Assembly: GCF_008704795.1 (NCBI RefSeq)
Contig: NZ_CP023690.1
Coordinates: 8,256,501-8,320,500 of the forward strand
Direction: 5' to 3'
From: Streptomyces spectabilis
Lineage (GTDB): Bacteria; Actinomycetota; Actinomycetes; Streptomycetales; Streptomycetaceae
Length of the DNA: 64,000 bases
Shown here: in pieces, positions 9,162 through 20,250 of the stretch
Numbering within the stretch: position 1 is the stretch's first letter
Layout: each line of letters opens with the position of its first letter
Program-made: the position numbers and the translations under genes
The notes under the pieces: model-generated
What the model was told of the DNA's origin: nothing
Database searches by the model: none
The model's input: the letters and a program-made list of their open reading frames with translations, nothing else

Positions 9162-12100
9162 GTGAGCGCGTCGTATGAAACAGTCGTCCAGGCGCTACGG
9201 AAGTCGCTGGAGGAAGTCGGCTCGCTGAAGCAGCAGAACCGCCGTCTCCGCGACGCCTCCCGCGAGCCGGTGGCGATCGTGGGGATGGCGTGCCGGTTGC
9301 CGGGCGGAGTGGCGGGCCCGGAGGATCTGTGGCGGCTGGTGTCCGAGGGCCGGGACGCGGTGTCGGGCTTCCCCGAGGACCGGGGCTGGGGCCTGGAGGG
9401 CCTCTTCGACACGGAGCCCGAGAGCGCGGGTACGTCGTACACGCGGCGGGGAGGTTTCCTGCATGAGGCGGGCCTCTTCGACGCCGGGTTCTTCGGCATC
9501 TCGCCGCGTGAGGCCCTCGCCATGGACCCGCAGCAGCGGCTGCTGCTCGAAACCTCCTGGGAGGCGCTGGAGGCGGCCGGGATCGACCCGGGTTCGGTGA
9601 AGGGCGCCGATGTCGGGGTGTTCTCCGGGGTGTTCACACAGGGGTACGTCGCCCCGGGAGCCAGTGTGGTGACGCCGGAGGTGGAAGGCTTCGCGGGCAC
9701 CGGCGGCTCGACGAGTGTGGCGTCGGGCCGGGTGTCGTATGTGCTCGGTTTCGAGGGTCCTGCGGTGACGGTGGACACGGCGTGTTCGTCGTCGCTTGTG
9801 GCGATGCACCTGGCGGCGCAGGCGCTGCGGCAGGGTGAGTGCTCGATGGCCCTGGCCGGTGGTGCGACGGTGATGGCGACGCCCGGCGCCTTCGTGGAGT
9901 TCTCCCGGCAGCGGGGTCTGGCGCCTGACGGGCGGTGCAAGGCGTTCTCGTCGTCGGCCGACGGCACGGGCTGGGCCGAGGGTGTGGGTGTGGTGGTCCT
10001 GGAGCGTCTATCGGTGGCGCGGGAGCGTGGTCACCGGGTCCTGGCCGTGCTGCGGGGCAGCGCGGTGAACCAGGACGGCGCCTCCAACGGCCTGACCGCC
10101 CCGAACGGCCCCGCGCAACAGCGGGTGATCCGCGGAGCCCTGGCGAACGCGGGCCTCTCCCCGGCCGATGTGGACGCGGTGGAGGGACACGGGACCGGCA
10201 CGACCTTGGGTGACCCGATCGAGGCGCAGGCGCTGCTCGCGACGTACGGGCGCAACCGTGAACCGGAACAGCCCTTGTGGCTCGGCTCGTTGAAGTCCAA
10301 CATCGGTCACGCTCAGGCGGCCGCCGGTGTGGCCGGTGTGATCAAGATGGTCCTGGCGCTGCGGCACGGGCTCCTCCCGGCGACCCTGCATGTGGCCGAG
10401 CCTACGGGCGAGGTGGACTGGTCCGAGGGCGCGGTGGAGCTGCTGACCGAGGCGCGGGAGTGGCCGCGCGTCGGGCGCCCGCGCCGCGCCGGGGTGTCCG
10501 CCTTCGGCATGAGCGGGACGAACGCGCATCTGATTCTGGAGGAGGCGCCCGAGGGGCCGGTGTCGGAGGGGCCGGTTTCGGTGGGCGTGGTGCCGCTGAT
10601 GGTGTCGGCGCGGAGCCGGGCATCGCTGGCGGGCCAGGCGGAGCGGCTGGCTGCGCGTCTGGAGTCCGACGGCGACGACGGGGTGTCGCTGGCCTCGGTC
10701 GCCGGGGCGTTGGTGTCGGGGCGGGCGGTTCTTGGTGAGCGTGCGGTGGTGGTGGCCGACTCGTCTGCGGAGGCTCTGGCCGGGCTGCGGGCGTTGGCCC
10801 GGGGGGAGGGTGATCCGCATTTGGTGTCCGGCAGTGCTGTTTCGGGTGGGCTGGGCAAGGTGGTGTGGGTGTTCCCGGGGCAGGGTTCGCAGTGGGTGGG
10901 GATGGGGCGTGAACTGCTCGACTGCTCAGAGGTGTTCGCTGAGCGGGTGGGGGAGTGTGCTGCTGCCCTGGGGCGGTGGGTGGATTGGTCGCTGGTGGAT
11001 GTATTGCGGGGTGAGGTCGAGCCCGGCCTGTTGGAGCGGGTGGATGTGGTGCAGCCCGCGAGTTTCGCGGTGATGGTGGGGTTGGCGGCGGTGTGGGCGT
11101 CCGTGGGAGTGAAGCCGGATGCGGTGCTCGGTCACTCGCAGGGGGAGATCGCGGCCGCTTGTGTGGCCGGTGCGTTGTCCCTTGAGGACGCGGCTCGGGT
11201 GGTGGCCTTGCGCAGCCAGGCCATCGCGGCGCGGCTCGCTGGACGTGGGGGCATGGCGTCGGTGGCGCTGAGCGAGGGCGAGGCGGCCGGTCGTCTGGAG
11301 GCCTGGTCGGACCGGGTTGAGGTCGCGGCCGTCAACGGGCCGTCGTCCGTGGTGATCGCGGGCGATGCCGAGGCCCTGGACGAGGTGCTCCAGGTGCTCT
11401 CCGATGACGGGGTGAGGGTGCGGCGCGTGGCGGTGGACTACGCCTCCCACACCCGCCACGTGGAGGACATCCGCGACACCCTCGCCGAAGCCCTGGCCGA
11501 GGTGAGTGCGAAAGCTCCGGCGGTGCCGTTCTACTCGACTGCCACGGGTAGTTGGGTGGAGGACGCCGGGGTCTTGGGCGGCGAGTATTGGTACCGCAAC
11601 CTTCGGGGTCAGGTGGGCTTCGGGCCGGCCGTGGCCGAGCTGCTCGCGCGGGGCCATGGTGTGTTCGTGGAGGTCAGCGCCCACCCCGTCCTGGTCCAGC
11701 CGGTGACCGAGGCTGTGGACGAGAGCGGTGTCGACGCCGTCGTGACCGGGTCGCTGCGCCGCGACGAAGGGGGCCTGCGGCGACTGCTGACCTCCATGGC
11801 CGAGCTGTTCGTACGGGGCGTGGCCGTGGACTGGGCGGCCGTGCTGCCTGCTGGGGCAGGGGCCGGGTCGGCGCGCCCGGAGTTGCCGACGTACGCCTTC
11901 GACCACCAGCACTACTGGCTCAAGCCGGCCGCGCAAGCCACTGACGCGGCCTCTCTGGGGCAGGCGACGGCGGATCACCCGTTGCTGGGTGCGGTGGTGC
12001 GGCTGCCGCAGTCCGACGGCCTGGTCTTCACCTCACGTCTGTCGTTGCGGACGCATGCCTGGCTGGTCGACCACCGAGTGGGCGATGCGGTGCTCGTACC

Positions 12101-15100
12101 GGGCACCGGTCTGGTGGAGCTGGCGGTGCGGGCCGGTGACGAAGCCGGGTGCGGGGTTCTCGAAGAGCTGGTGGTCGAGGCGCCGCTGGTGGTGCCCGAG
12201 CACGGTGGTGTGCGGGTGCAGGTGTCGCTGGGAGGCCCGGGGGAGAACGGTGCGCGCACGGTAGAGGTGTACTCCCAGCGCGAGGACACCAGCGACGAGG
12301 CTGACGTATGGACGCGACACGCCACCGGCCTCCTCTCGGCAGAGGCACGGCCGGGTGGCAACGGCGGCGTCGACTTCACCGTCTGGCCGCCGCGCGGCGC
12401 GCAACCGGTCGAGGTGGGGGGCTTCTACGAAGCGCTGGCCGAGCGAGGCTATGGCTATGGCCCGGCGTTCCAGGGTGTGCGGGCGGTGTGGCGGCGTGGC
12501 GATGAGGTGTTCGCGGAGGTTGGGCTGGCGGAGGAGCAGCGTAAGGAGGCGGGTCGGTACGGCATTCACCCCGCGCTCCTGGACGCGGCGCTTCAGGCGG
12601 GCACGATCGGCGCGGCGGCGGATCCGACGGGGGAGGTCTCTGGGGAGCCGGTGTTGGCCTTCGCGTGGAACGGCCTGGTGCTGCATGCGGCCGGTGCTTC
12701 GGCGCTGCGGGTGCGTGTCGTGCCCAGTGGGCCGGACGCGCTGTCGGTCGAGGCGGCGGACGAGACCGGTGGCCTGGTCGTGACGATGGACTCGCTGGTG
12801 TCCCGTCCGGTGTCCACGGAGCAGTTGGGGGCGGCGACGGACACCACGGTCACCCAATCGCTGTTCCAGCTGGAGTGGGCCGAGTTGCCGTCGCCGCAAG
12901 TGCTGGAGCCGACCCCGCTGTGGGTGCCGGTGGCCACCGCGGAGGAGGTGGTGGCCCTGGCCGGAAGCGCCGACGTCCCGGCGGTTGGGGTCCTGGAGGT
13001 TGTCGGAGGCGATGAGGAGGACGCGGTACTGGCCCTCACCTCCCAGGTGCTGGCGGTATTGCAGGCGTGGTTGGCGGAGGCGGCTCTTGAGGAGTCGCGG
13101 TTGGTGGTGGTGACGCGGGGTGCGGTGCCTGCGGGCGGTGGAGCGGTGACCGACCCGGCGGGAGCGGCGGTGTGGGGTCTGGTGCGGGCCGCGCAGTCCG
13201 AGAACCCGGACCGGATCGTCCTGCTGGACACCGACCCCACAGAGGACGGTGCTCCGGGCGCGGTCCTGGGCGCGGTCCTGGCCAGCGGCGAGCCCCAGAT
13301 CGCCGTGCGCGGGGCGACCCTCTCCGTGCCCCGGCTCGGCCGTGTCGCCGGTCATGTCACGGACGGTCCCGCGGTGTTCGGGCCGGAGGGTACCGTCCTG
13401 GTCTCGGGCGCCGGATCGTTGGGCGCGCTGGTGGCCCGCCATCTCGTCACCCGGCACGGGGTGCGCAGCCTGGTGCTCGCCAGTCGGCGTGGCGTGGACG
13501 CGGACGGCGTGCCGGAGTTGGTGGCCGAGCTGACCGGGCTGGGCGCGACGGTGTCGGTCGTCGCGTGTGACGTCTCCGACCGCGAGCAGGTGAAGGCTCT
13601 GGTGGAGTCCGTACCGGAGGGGCACGAGCACCGGTTGACGGGTGTCGTCCACACGGCGGGCGTTTTCGACGACGGGCTGATCGCGGCGCTGTCCCGGGAG
13701 CGGCTGAAAGGGGTGTTCGCGCCGAAGGTGGAGGCGGTGCGGCACCTCGACGAGCTGACGCGCGACCTGGACCTCGACGCGTTCATCGTGTTCTCGTCCG
13801 TGGCGGGCCTGTCCGGCGGCGCGGGCCAGGGCAGCTACGCGGCGGCCAACGCCTTCCTGGACGGCCTGATGGCCAGCCGCCGGGCTGCGGGCCTGCCCGG
13901 CCTGTCGCTGGCGTGGGGCCTGTGGGAGGAGAGCCTCGGCATGGCCGGGCACCTCAGCAGCGTCGACAGGGCGCGGGCGAGCCGCGGTGGCGTGCAGGCG
14001 ATCGCGGCGGCCGAGGGCATGGCGCTGTTCGACGCCGCCGCGGGGTCCGGGCAGTCGCTGCTGGTGCCCGTCAAACTGGACCTGCGTGGACTGCGCGCCG
14101 ACACGGCGAACGGCGGGGTGGTGCCCCCTCTGCTGCGCGGCCTCGTACGAGCGGGCCGTCACCTCGCGCGGGCGGCGGACACCAGCGACGAGCACCGGCG
14201 ACTGTCCGCCCGCATCGCCGGGCTCGCGGCGGCCGAACAGGAGGCCTTCCTCCTGGAGCTGGTCCGCACCGAGGCCGCGGTCGTGCTCGGGCACACCGGG
14301 CCGGGGGGCGTACAGACGGAGATCGCGTTCAGGGACGCGGGGTTCGACTCGCTCACGGCGGTGGAGCTGCGCAACCGGCTGCGCGAGGCCACCGGCCTGA
14401 AGCTGCCCGCCACGCTCGTCTTCGACCACCCGACCCCACTCGCCCTGGCCCGCCATCTGCGCGACGCACTCGGCGACGTGTCACCCGAGTCCGCACCCCC
14501 GACCGCCGTGGTGGCCGACACGGGTGAGCCGATCGCGATCGTGTCGATGGCGTGCCGGTATCCGGGTGGTGTGTCGTCGCCGGACGAGCTGTGGAGGCTG
14601 GTGGCCGACGGCGTCGACGCGGTCTCCGACTTCCCGGACGACCGGGGCTGGGATCTGGAGGGGCTGTTCGACCCGGATCCCGACCATGCCGGTACGTCGT
14701 ACACGAGGCAGGGCGGTTTCCTGCGCGGGGCAGGTCTCTTCGACGCCGGGTTCTTCGGCATCTCACCGCGTGAGGCCCTCGCCATGGATCCGCAGCAGCG
14801 GCTGCTCCTGGAGACCTCGTGGGAGGCCCTGGAAGCGGCCGGGATCGACCCGGGCTCGCTGAAGGGCACCGACGTCGGGGTCTTCACCGGTGTGGCGAGT
14901 CAGGGCTACGGCACCGGAGTGATCGCCCCGGAAGTGGAAGGCTTCGCGGGCACGGGGCTCGCGGGCAGCGTCGCGTCGGGCCGGGTGTCGTACGCCTTCG
15001 GCTTCGAAGGCCCGGCCGTGTCGGTCGACACCGCGTGCTCGTCCTCGCTCGTGGCGATGCACCTGGCCGCACAGGCGCTGCGGCAGGGCGAGTGCTCGAT

Positions 15101-18100
15101 GGCTCTGGCCGGTGGCGCCATGGTGATGGCCACGCCCGGAGCCTTCATGGCCTTCTCCCGGCAGCGCGGCCTGGCCGACGACGGCCGGTGCAAGGCGTTC
15201 GCGGACGGCGCCGACGGCATGGGGCTCGCGGAGGGGGTCGGCGTCGTACTCCTTGAGCGCCTGTCGATGGCACGCGAGCGCGGGCACCGGATCCTGGCCG
15301 TACTGCGGGGCAGCGCGGTGAACCAGGACGGTGCCTCCAACGGCCTGACCGCCCCCAACGGCCCCGCGCAGCAGCGAGTGATCCGCCGGGCCCTGGACAC
15401 GGCGCGACTCACCCCCGCGGACGTGGACGTCGTGGAGGGCCACGGCACCGGGACGGCCTTGGGTGACCCGATCGAGGCGCAGGCGCTGCTCGCGACGTAC
15501 GGGCAGGGCCGGGACCCGGAACAGCCGCTGTGGCTCGGCTCGTTGAAGTCCAACATCGGGCACACCCAGGCCGCCGCCGGCGTGGCCAGCGTCATCAAGA
15601 TGGTGCAGGCACTGCGCCACGGTGTCCTGCCGCCCACGCTGCACGCACAGGCTCCCACGACGGAAGTGGACTGGTCGGTGGGTGCGGTGGAGCTGTTGAC
15701 GGAGGCGCGGGAGTGGCCGCGCGGTGGGCGTGTGCGGCGGGCGGGTGTGTCGTCGTTCGGTGTGAGTGGGACGAATGTGCATCTGATTCTGGAGGAGGCG
15801 CCTGAGGAGTCGGCCGTTGAGGAGTCGGTCGTTAGGGAGTCGCTGCCGGTGGGTGTGGTGCCGTTGGTGGTGTCGGCGCGCAGTGCCGTTTCGCTGGCGG
15901 GTCAGGCCGGTCGGCTCGCGTCGTACGTGGAGTCCGGTGCCGGTGGCGTCACGCTGGCGGGTGTTGCCGGGGCGTTGGTGTCGGGGCGTGGGGTGTTCGG
16001 CGAGCGTGCGGTGGTGGTGGCCGGATCGGACGAGGAGGCACTGGCCGGGCTGACGGCGTTGGCGCGGGGTGCGAGTGACCTGAACCTGGTGTCAGGAAGC
16101 GGGGGTTCGAGCGCACCCGGCAAGGTGGTGTGGGTGTTCCCGGGGCAGGGTTCGCAGTGGGTGGGGATGGGCCGTGAGCTGCTCGATTCTTCGCTGGTGT
16201 TCGCTGAGCGGGTGGGGGAGTGCGCGGCCGCCTTGGCGCGGTGGGTGGACTGGGACCTCGTCGACGTACTCCGGGGTGAGGTCGAGCCGGAGTTCCTTGA
16301 GCGGGTGGATGTGGTGCAGCCCGCGAGTTTCGCGGTGATGGTGGGGTTGGCGGCGGTGTGGGCATCCATGGGAGTGATCCCGGATGCGGTACTGGGCCAT
16401 TCACAGGGGGAGATCGCGGCCGCGTGTGTGGCCGGTGCGCTGTCGCTTGAGGATGCGGCGCGGGTGGTGGCGTTGCGGAGCCAGGCCATCGCGGCGCGGC
16501 TCGCTGGACGTGGGGGCATGGCGTCGGTGGCGCTGAGTGAGGAGGAGGTGGCCGGGCGTCTTGGGCCCTGGTCGGGTCGGGTTGAGGTCGCGGCCGTCAA
16601 TGGTCCGTCTTCCGTGGTGGTCGCGGGCGACGCCGAGGCTCTGGACGAGGTTCTACAGGTGCTCGCTGAGGACGGGGTGCGGGTGCGGCGCGTGGCCGTG
16701 GACTACGCCTCCCACACTCGCCACGTCGAGGACATCCGCGACACCCTCGCCGAAGCCCTGGCCGGGGTGAGTGCGAAAGCCCCGGTGGTGCCGTTCTACT
16801 CGACTGTCACGGGCAGTTGGGTGGAGGACGCCGGGGTGCTGGACGCCCGGTACTGGTATCGGAATCTGCGGGGCCAGGTGCGGTTCGGCCCGGCGGTGGC
16901 TGATCTGCTCGCGCAGGGCTACGGGGTGTTCGTGGAGGTCAGCGCCCACCCCGTCCTGGTCCAGCCGATCACCGAGATCGTCGACGACGCCGACAGTGCG
17001 GCGGTGGTGACCGGGTCGCTGCGGCGCGACGAAGGGGGCCTGCGGCGGCTGCTGACCTCGATGGCGGAGCTGTTCGTGCGGGGCGTGGCCGTGGACTGGT
17101 CCGCGATCGTGCCCGCGGGGACCGGATCAGAGTTTGCGGCGCTGCCCACGTACGCCTTCGACCACCAGCACTACTGGCTCAAGCCGGGTGAGTCGGCATC
17201 CGACGCGGCCTCGCTGGGGCAGACGGCGGCGGATCACCCGCTCCTTGGCGCGGTGGTGCGGCTGCCGCAGTCGGACGGCCTGGTCTTCACCTCACGGTTG
17301 TCTCTGCGGACGCAGCCCTGGCTCGCCGACCATGCGATCGGGGGTGTGGTGATCCTGCCGGGCACGGGACTCGTGGAGCTGGCGGTGCGAGCCGGTGACG
17401 AGACCGGGTGCGGGGTTCTGGAAGAGCTGGTGATCGAGGCACCGCTGGTGGTGCCCGAGCACGGCGGCGTACGGGTGCAGGTCGCGGTGGGCGGACCCGG
17501 CGAGACCGGCGCGCGGACGGTGGAGGTGTACTCCCAGCGCGAGGACGACGGCGGCGCCGACACATGGACGCGGCACGCCACCGGCTCGCTGTCGGCCACG
17601 GCCCGGTCGGACGCCGCTGGCACCGGCACCGGCTTTGACTTCGCCGCCTGGCCGCCGCCGGGAGCGCAGCCCGTCGACATCGGGGACCTCTACGGCGGCC
17701 TGGTCGAGCACGGCTACGGCTACGGTCCGGCGTTCCAGGGTGTGCGGGCGGTGTGGCGGCGTGGCGATGAGGTGTTCGCGGAGGTTGGGCTGGCGGAGGA
17801 GCAGCGTAAGGAGGCGGGCCGGTACGGCATTCACCCCGCGCTCCTGGACGCGGCCCTTCAAGCCGGGACCTTCGGCGCTGCGGCGGCCCCGACGGCGGAG
17901 GCCTCTGGAGAGCCGGTGTTGGCCTTCGCGTGGAACGGCCTGGTGCTGCATGCGGCCGGTGCCTCGGCGCTGCGGGTGCGTGTCGTGCCCAGTGGGCCGG
18001 ACGCGCTGTCGGTCGAGGCGGCGGACGAGACCGGTGGCCTGGTCGTGACGATGGACTCGCTGGTGTCCCGTCCGGTGTCGACGGAGCAGTTGGGGGCATC

Positions 18101-20054
18101 GACGGAAGCCACGGTCGCCAACTCGCTCTTCCATGTGGAGTGGACCGAGTTGCCTCCGGTGCAGGGGGTTGGTTCGGCTCTGTCGTGGATGCCGGTGGTT
18201 GCTGCTGATGAGGTGGCGGTGTTGGTGGAGGAGGTGGCGGAGGGTGCGGTTGTGCCGTCGGCGGCGGTGTTGGAGGCCTTCGGTAGTGACCGACAGGACG
18301 CGGTGTTTGCCTTGTCTTCGGGTGTGTTGGGGGTGGTGCAGGCGTGGTTGGCCGGGGTGACCTCCGAGGAGTCGCGGCTGGTGGTGGTGACCCGGGGTGC
18401 GGTGCCTGCGGGCGGTGGAGCGGTGACCGACCCGGCGGGTGCGGCGGTGTGGGGTCTGGTGCGGGCCGCGCAGTCGGAGAATCCGGACCGGATCGTCTTG
18501 CTGGACCTTGACCCGACTGCTGCCGGTGTCGAGGTGGGTTCCGTACTGGATTCGGTGCTGGGCGCGGTGCTCGCCACCGACGAGCCCCAGATCGCCCTCC
18601 GCGGCACCACCCTGTCCGTGCCTCGGCTCGCCCGCGCGACGGATCAAGCGCCGGACGAGGCGGCGGTGTTCGGGCCGGAGGGTACCGTCCTGGTCTCGGG
18701 TGGCGGGTCGTTGGGCGCGCTGGTGGCCCGCCATCTCGTCACCCGGCACGGGGTGCGCAGCCTGGTGCTTGCCAGTCGGCGGGGTGTGGAAGCGGACGGC
18801 GTACCGGAGTTGGTGGCCGAGCTGACCGAGCGGGGCGCGGCGGTGTCGGCGGTGGCGTGCGACGTGTCCGACCGTGACCAGGTGAGGGACCTGCTGGCGG
18901 CCGTGCCGGGCGATCGTGAGCGTCGGCTGACGGGTGTCGTCCACACGGCGGGTGTGTTCGATGCCGGTGTGGTCGGGGCGTTGACTCCGGAGCGGCTGAA
19001 GGGGGTGTTCGCGCCGAAGGTGGAGGCGGTGCGGCATCTCGACGAGCTGACGCGCGGCCTGGATCTGAAGGCGTTCGTCGTCTATTCGTCGGCGTCGTCC
19101 GTGTTCATGGGGGCGGGCAGTGGTGGTTACGCGGCGGCGAACGCGTTCCTGGACGGGCTGATGGCGCACCGGCGGGCGGCGGGTCTGCCCGGCCTCTCGC
19201 TGGCCTGGGGCCCGTGGGAGCAGACCACCGGCATGGCGGACACCATCGACGACCTCACCAGGACTCGGATGAGCCGACGTGAGGGACGCGGGGGAGTCCT
19301 GGCGCTCAAGTCCGGTGAGGGCATGGAGCTGTTCGACGCCGCTGTGGCGTCCGGGCGGCCGCTGCTGGTCCCGGTCAAGCTGGACTTGCGGGAGGCGCGT
19401 GCGGACGCGGCGGCCGGGGGCGGGACGCCGCCCCTGCTGCGCGGCCTCGTCCGCGCGTCCCGGCAACCGGCGCGGGCGTCGGCAGGCGCCGACGGCGATC
19501 GCCAGCGGCTGTCCGACCGTCTGACCGGGCTGCCCGCGGCGGAGCGTACGAAGTTCCTGCTGGACCTCGTACGCACTCAGGCCGCGGTCGTGCTCGGGCA
19601 CACCGGCCCGGGGAGCGTACGGGCGGACACGGCGTTCAACGAAGCCGGGTTCGACTCGCTCACGGCGGTGGAGCTGCGCAACCGGCTGCGCGGGGCGACC
19701 GGTCTGAAGCTGCCCGCCACCCTGGTCTTCGACCACCCGACCCCGCTCGCCCTGGCGGCCTACCTGCTCGACGAACTCGCTGTCGGCGGCGCGTCCCCCG
19801 CCGACCCGGTCCTTGCCGGGCTCGCCGGACTGGAGGCGGCCATCGAGACGGCGGCGGGCGACGCGGAGGCCCGCGACCGGATCACCGTACGCCTGCGGGA
19901 ACTCCTGAAGGCGGCAGAGGCGGCAGAGGCGGCGGAGGTGACCGAAGTGGCGGGACGCCGGAACGAGGCACCGGACTCCGTGGACGGCGCCGACGACGAT
20001 CTCGAAACCGCGAGCGACGAGGAGCTGTTCGCGATCTTCGACCGGCTCGACTGA
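9162..20054 (+). CDS. Type I modular PKS, two modules (rifamycin module 6-7 equivalents)
   Basis: 3630 residues from GTG 9162, chosen for the GGGGAA ribosome site at 9151 and the immediate N-terminal coiled-coil docking helix before the first KS. Module one: KS (Cys codon 9783), AT (GHSQG, YASH), DH with [10 protein letters not shown] (Gly to Asp in HxxxGxxxxP), KR (SGAGSLG loop, Tyr 13836, FDD), ACP (Ser 14349). Module two: KS (Cys 15036), AT (GHSQG, YASH), DH ([10 protein letters not shown]), KR (SGGGSLG loop, FDA), ACP (Ser 19656). The C-terminus is an acidic docking domain with an Ala-Glu repeat near 19911-19937. Both ATs predict methylmalonyl-CoA, so both modules add propionate units. 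It follows the previous PKS by 36 bp and is presumably co-transcribed. In rifamycin these modules lie on RifB and RifC; here they are fused. Confidence 0.95.
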   Translation: MSASYETVVQALRKSLEEVGSLKQQNRRLRDASREPVAIVGMACRLPGGVAGPEDLWRLVSEGRDAVSGFPEDRGWGLEGLFDTEPESAGTSYTRRGGFLHEAGLFDAGFFGISPREALAMDPQQRLLLETSWEALEAAGIDPGSVKGADVGVFSGVFTQGYVAPGASVVTPEVEGFAGTGGSTSVASGRVSYVLGFEGPAVTVDTACSSSLVAMHLAAQALRQGECSMALAGGATVMATPGAFVEFSRQRGLAPDGRCKAFSSSADGTGWAEGVGVVVLERLSVARERGHRVLAVLRGSAVNQDGASNGLTAPNGPAQQRVIRGALANAGLSPADVDAVEGHGTGTTLGDPIEAQALLATYGRNREPEQPLWLGSLKSNIGHAQAAAGVAGVIKMVLALRHGLLPATLHVAEPTGEVDWSEGAVELLTEAREWPRVGRPRRAGVSAFGMSGTNAHLILEEAPEGPVSEGPVSVGVVPLMVSARSRASLAGQAERLAARLESDGDDGVSLASVAGALVSGRAVLGERAVVVADSSAEALAGLRALARGEGDPHLVSGSAVSGGLGKVVWVFPGQGSQWVGMGRELLDCSEVFAERVGECAAALGRWVDWSLVDVLRGEVEPGLLERVDVVQPASFAVMVGLAAVWASVGVKPDAVLGHSQGEIAAACVAGALSLEDAARVVALRSQAIAARLAGRGGMASVALSEGEAAGRLEAWSDRVEVAAVNGPSSVVIAGDAEALDEVLQVLSDDGVRVRRVAVDYASHTRHVEDIRDTLAEALAEVSAKAPAVPFYSTATGSWVEDAGVLGGEYWYRNLRGQVGFGPAVAELLARGHGVFVEVSAHPVLVQPVTEAVDESGVDAVVTGSLRRDEGGLRRLLTSMAELFVRGVAVDWAAVLPAGAGAGSARPELPTYAFDHQHYWLKPAAQATDAASLGQATADHPLLGAVVRLPQSDGLVFTSRLSLRTHAWLVDHRVGDAVLVPGTGLVELAVRAGDEAGCGVLEELVVEAPLVVPEHGGVRVQVSLGGPGENGARTVEVYSQREDTSDEADVWTRHATGLLSAEARPGGNGGVDFTVWPPRGAQPVEVGGFYEALAERGYGYGPAFQGVRAVWRRGDEVFAEVGLAEEQRKEAGRYGIHPALLDAALQAGTIGAAADPTGEVSGEPVLAFAWNGLVLHAAGASALRVRVVPSGPDALSVEAADETGGLVVTMDSLVSRPVSTEQLGAATDTTVTQSLFQLEWAELPSPQVLEPTPLWVPVATAEEVVALAGSADVPAVGVLEVVGGDEEDAVLALTSQVLAVLQAWLAEAALEESRLVVVTRGAVPAGGGAVTDPAGAAVWGLVRAAQSENPDRIVLLDTDPTEDGAPGAVLGAVLASGEPQIAVRGATLSVPRLGRVAGHVTDGPAVFGPEGTVLVSGAGSLGALVARHLVTRHGVRSLVLASRRGVDADGVPELVAELTGLGATVSVVACDVSDREQVKALVESVPEGHEHRLTGVVHTAGVFDDGLIAALSRERLKGVFAPKVEAVRHLDELTRDLDLDAFIVFSSVAGLSGGAGQGSYAAANAFLDGLMASRRAAGLPGLSLAWGLWEESLGMAGHLSSVDRARASRGGVQAIAAAEGMALFDAAAGSGQSLLVPVKLDLRGLRADTANGGVVPPLLRGLVRAGRHLARAADTSDEHRRLSARIAGLAAAEQEAFLLELVRTEAAVVLGHTGPGGVQTEIAFRDAGFDSLTAVELRNRLREATGLKLPATLVFDHPTPLALARHLRDALGDVSPESAPPTAVVADTGEPIAIVSMACRYPGGVSSPDELWRLVADGVDAVSDFPDDRGWDLEGLFDPDPDHAGTSYTRQGGFLRGAGLFDAGFFGISPREALAMDPQQRLLLETSWEALEAAGIDPGSLKGTDVGVFTGVASQGYGTGVIAPEVEGFAGTGLAGSVASGRVSYAFGFEGPAVSVDTACSSSLVAMHLAAQALRQGECSMALAGGAMVMATPGAFMAFSRQRGLADDGRCKAFADGADGMGLAEGVGVVLLERLSMARERGHRILAVLRGSAVNQDGASNGLTAPNGPAQQRVIRRALDTARLTPADVDVVEGHGTGTALGDPIEAQALLATYGQGRDPEQPLWLGSLKSNIGHTQAAAGVASVIKMVQALRHGVLPPTLHAQAPTTEVDWSVGAVELLTEAREWPRGGRVRRAGVSSFGVSGTNVHLILEEAPEESAVEESVVRESLPVGVVPLVVSARSAVSLAGQAGRLASYVESGAGGVTLAGVAGALVSGRGVFGERAVVVAGSDEEALAGLTALARGASDLNLVSGSGGSSAPGKVVWVFPGQGSQWVGMGRELLDSSLVFAERVGECAAALARWVDWDLVDVLRGEVEPEFLERVDVVQPASFAVMVGLAAVWASMGVIPDAVLGHSQGEIAAACVAGALSLEDAARVVALRSQAIAARLAGRGGMASVALSEEEVAGRLGPWSGRVEVAAVNGPSSVVVAGDAEALDEVLQVLAEDGVRVRRVAVDYASHTRHVEDIRDTLAEALAGVSAKAPVVPFYSTVTGSWVEDAGVLDARYWYRNLRGQVRFGPAVADLLAQGYGVFVEVSAHPVLVQPITEIVDDADSAAVVTGSLRRDEGGLRRLLTSMAELFVRGVAVDWSAIVPAGTGSEFAALPTYAFDHQHYWLKPGESASDAASLGQTAADHPLLGAVVRLPQSDGLVFTSRLSLRTQPWLADHAIGGVVILPGTGLVELAVRAGDETGCGVLEELVIEAPLVVPEHGGVRVQVAVGGPGETGARTVEVYSQREDDGGADTWTRHATGSLSATARSDAAGTGTGFDFAAWPPPGAQPVDIGDLYGGLVEHGYGYGPAFQGVRAVWRRGDEVFAEVGLAEEQRKEAGRYGIHPALLDAALQAGTFGAAAAPTAEASGEPVLAFAWNGLVLHAAGASALRVRVVPSGPDALSVEAADETGGLVVTMDSLVSRPVSTEQLGASTEATVANSLFHVEWTELPPVQGVGSALSWMPVVAADEVAVLVEEVAEGAVVPSAAVLEAFGSDRQDAVFALSSGVLGVVQAWLAGVTSEESRLVVVTRGAVPAGGGAVTDPAGAAVWGLVRAAQSENPDRIVLLDLDPTAAGVEVGSVLDSVLGAVLATDEPQIALRGTTLSVPRLARATDQAPDEAAVFGPEGTVLVSGGGSLGALVARHLVTRHGVRSLVLASRRGVEADGVPELVAELTERGAAVSAVACDVSDRDQVRDLLAAVPGDRERRLTGVVHTAGVFDAGVVGALTPERLKGVFAPKVEAVRHLDELTRGLDLKAFVVYSSASSVFMGAGSGGYAAANAFLDGLMAHRRAAGLPGLSLAWGPWEQTTGMADTIDDLTRTRMSRREGRGGVLALKSGEGMELFDAAVASGRPLLVPVKLDLREARADAAAGGGTPPLLRGLVRASRQPARASAGADGDRQRLSDRLTGLPAAERTKFLLDLVRTQAAVVLGHTGPGSVRADTAFNEAGFDSLTAVELRNRLRGATGLKLPATLVFDHPTPLALAAYLLDELAVGGASPADPVLAGLAGLEAAIETAAGDAEARDRITVRLRELLKAAEAAEAAEVTEVAGRRNEAPDSVDGADDDLETASDEELFAIFDRLD
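14526..14806 (+). repeat. 281-bp KS segment identical to 20350-20630
   Basis: The N-terminal part of the second KS of this protein is base-for-base identical to the start of the KS in the next protein (offset 5824). Divergence begins sharply at the ends. This is a signature of gene conversion or recent module duplication, and also a place where short-read assembly could collapse. Confidence 0.85.
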
Positions 20055-20072
20055 ACAGGGCTCGGCTCCGGG

Positions 20073-20180
20073 ACGCGACCGAGCGGACCCGACCGGGCAG
20101 ACCCGACCGAGCAGGACCCGACCGAGCAGGACCCGACCGAGCGGGACCCGACTGAACACGGCTCGACCGAGCAGCACCCG
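20073..20180 (+). repeat. Tandem 15-bp minisatellite between PKS genes
   Basis: About seven imperfect head-to-tail copies of the unit acccgaccgagcagg fill the gap between two PKS genes (20055-20250). The unit length is a multiple of three and, read in the frame of the preceding PKS beyond its TGA, encodes DPTEQ-like pentapeptides. No promoter or terminator is evident. The gap probably leaves the PKS operon intact. Confidence 0.85.
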
Positions 20181-20250
20181 TACGGCACGTCGACCGACCG
20201 ACCCGCATCCACAGCAAGCGCACGCATCGAATTCCTGGGAGCTGAATTCA

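Noticed and set aside
13390..13420. Calling the KRs with the short SGAGSLG loop inactive
   Set aside because: Catalytic residues are kept and the expected product needs reduction at these positions; the motif change alone is not enough.
20073..20180. CRISPR-like array
   Set aside because: The repeats are head-to-tail with no spacers and no cas genes; it is a minisatellite. The same holds for the arrays at 44761 and 51690.
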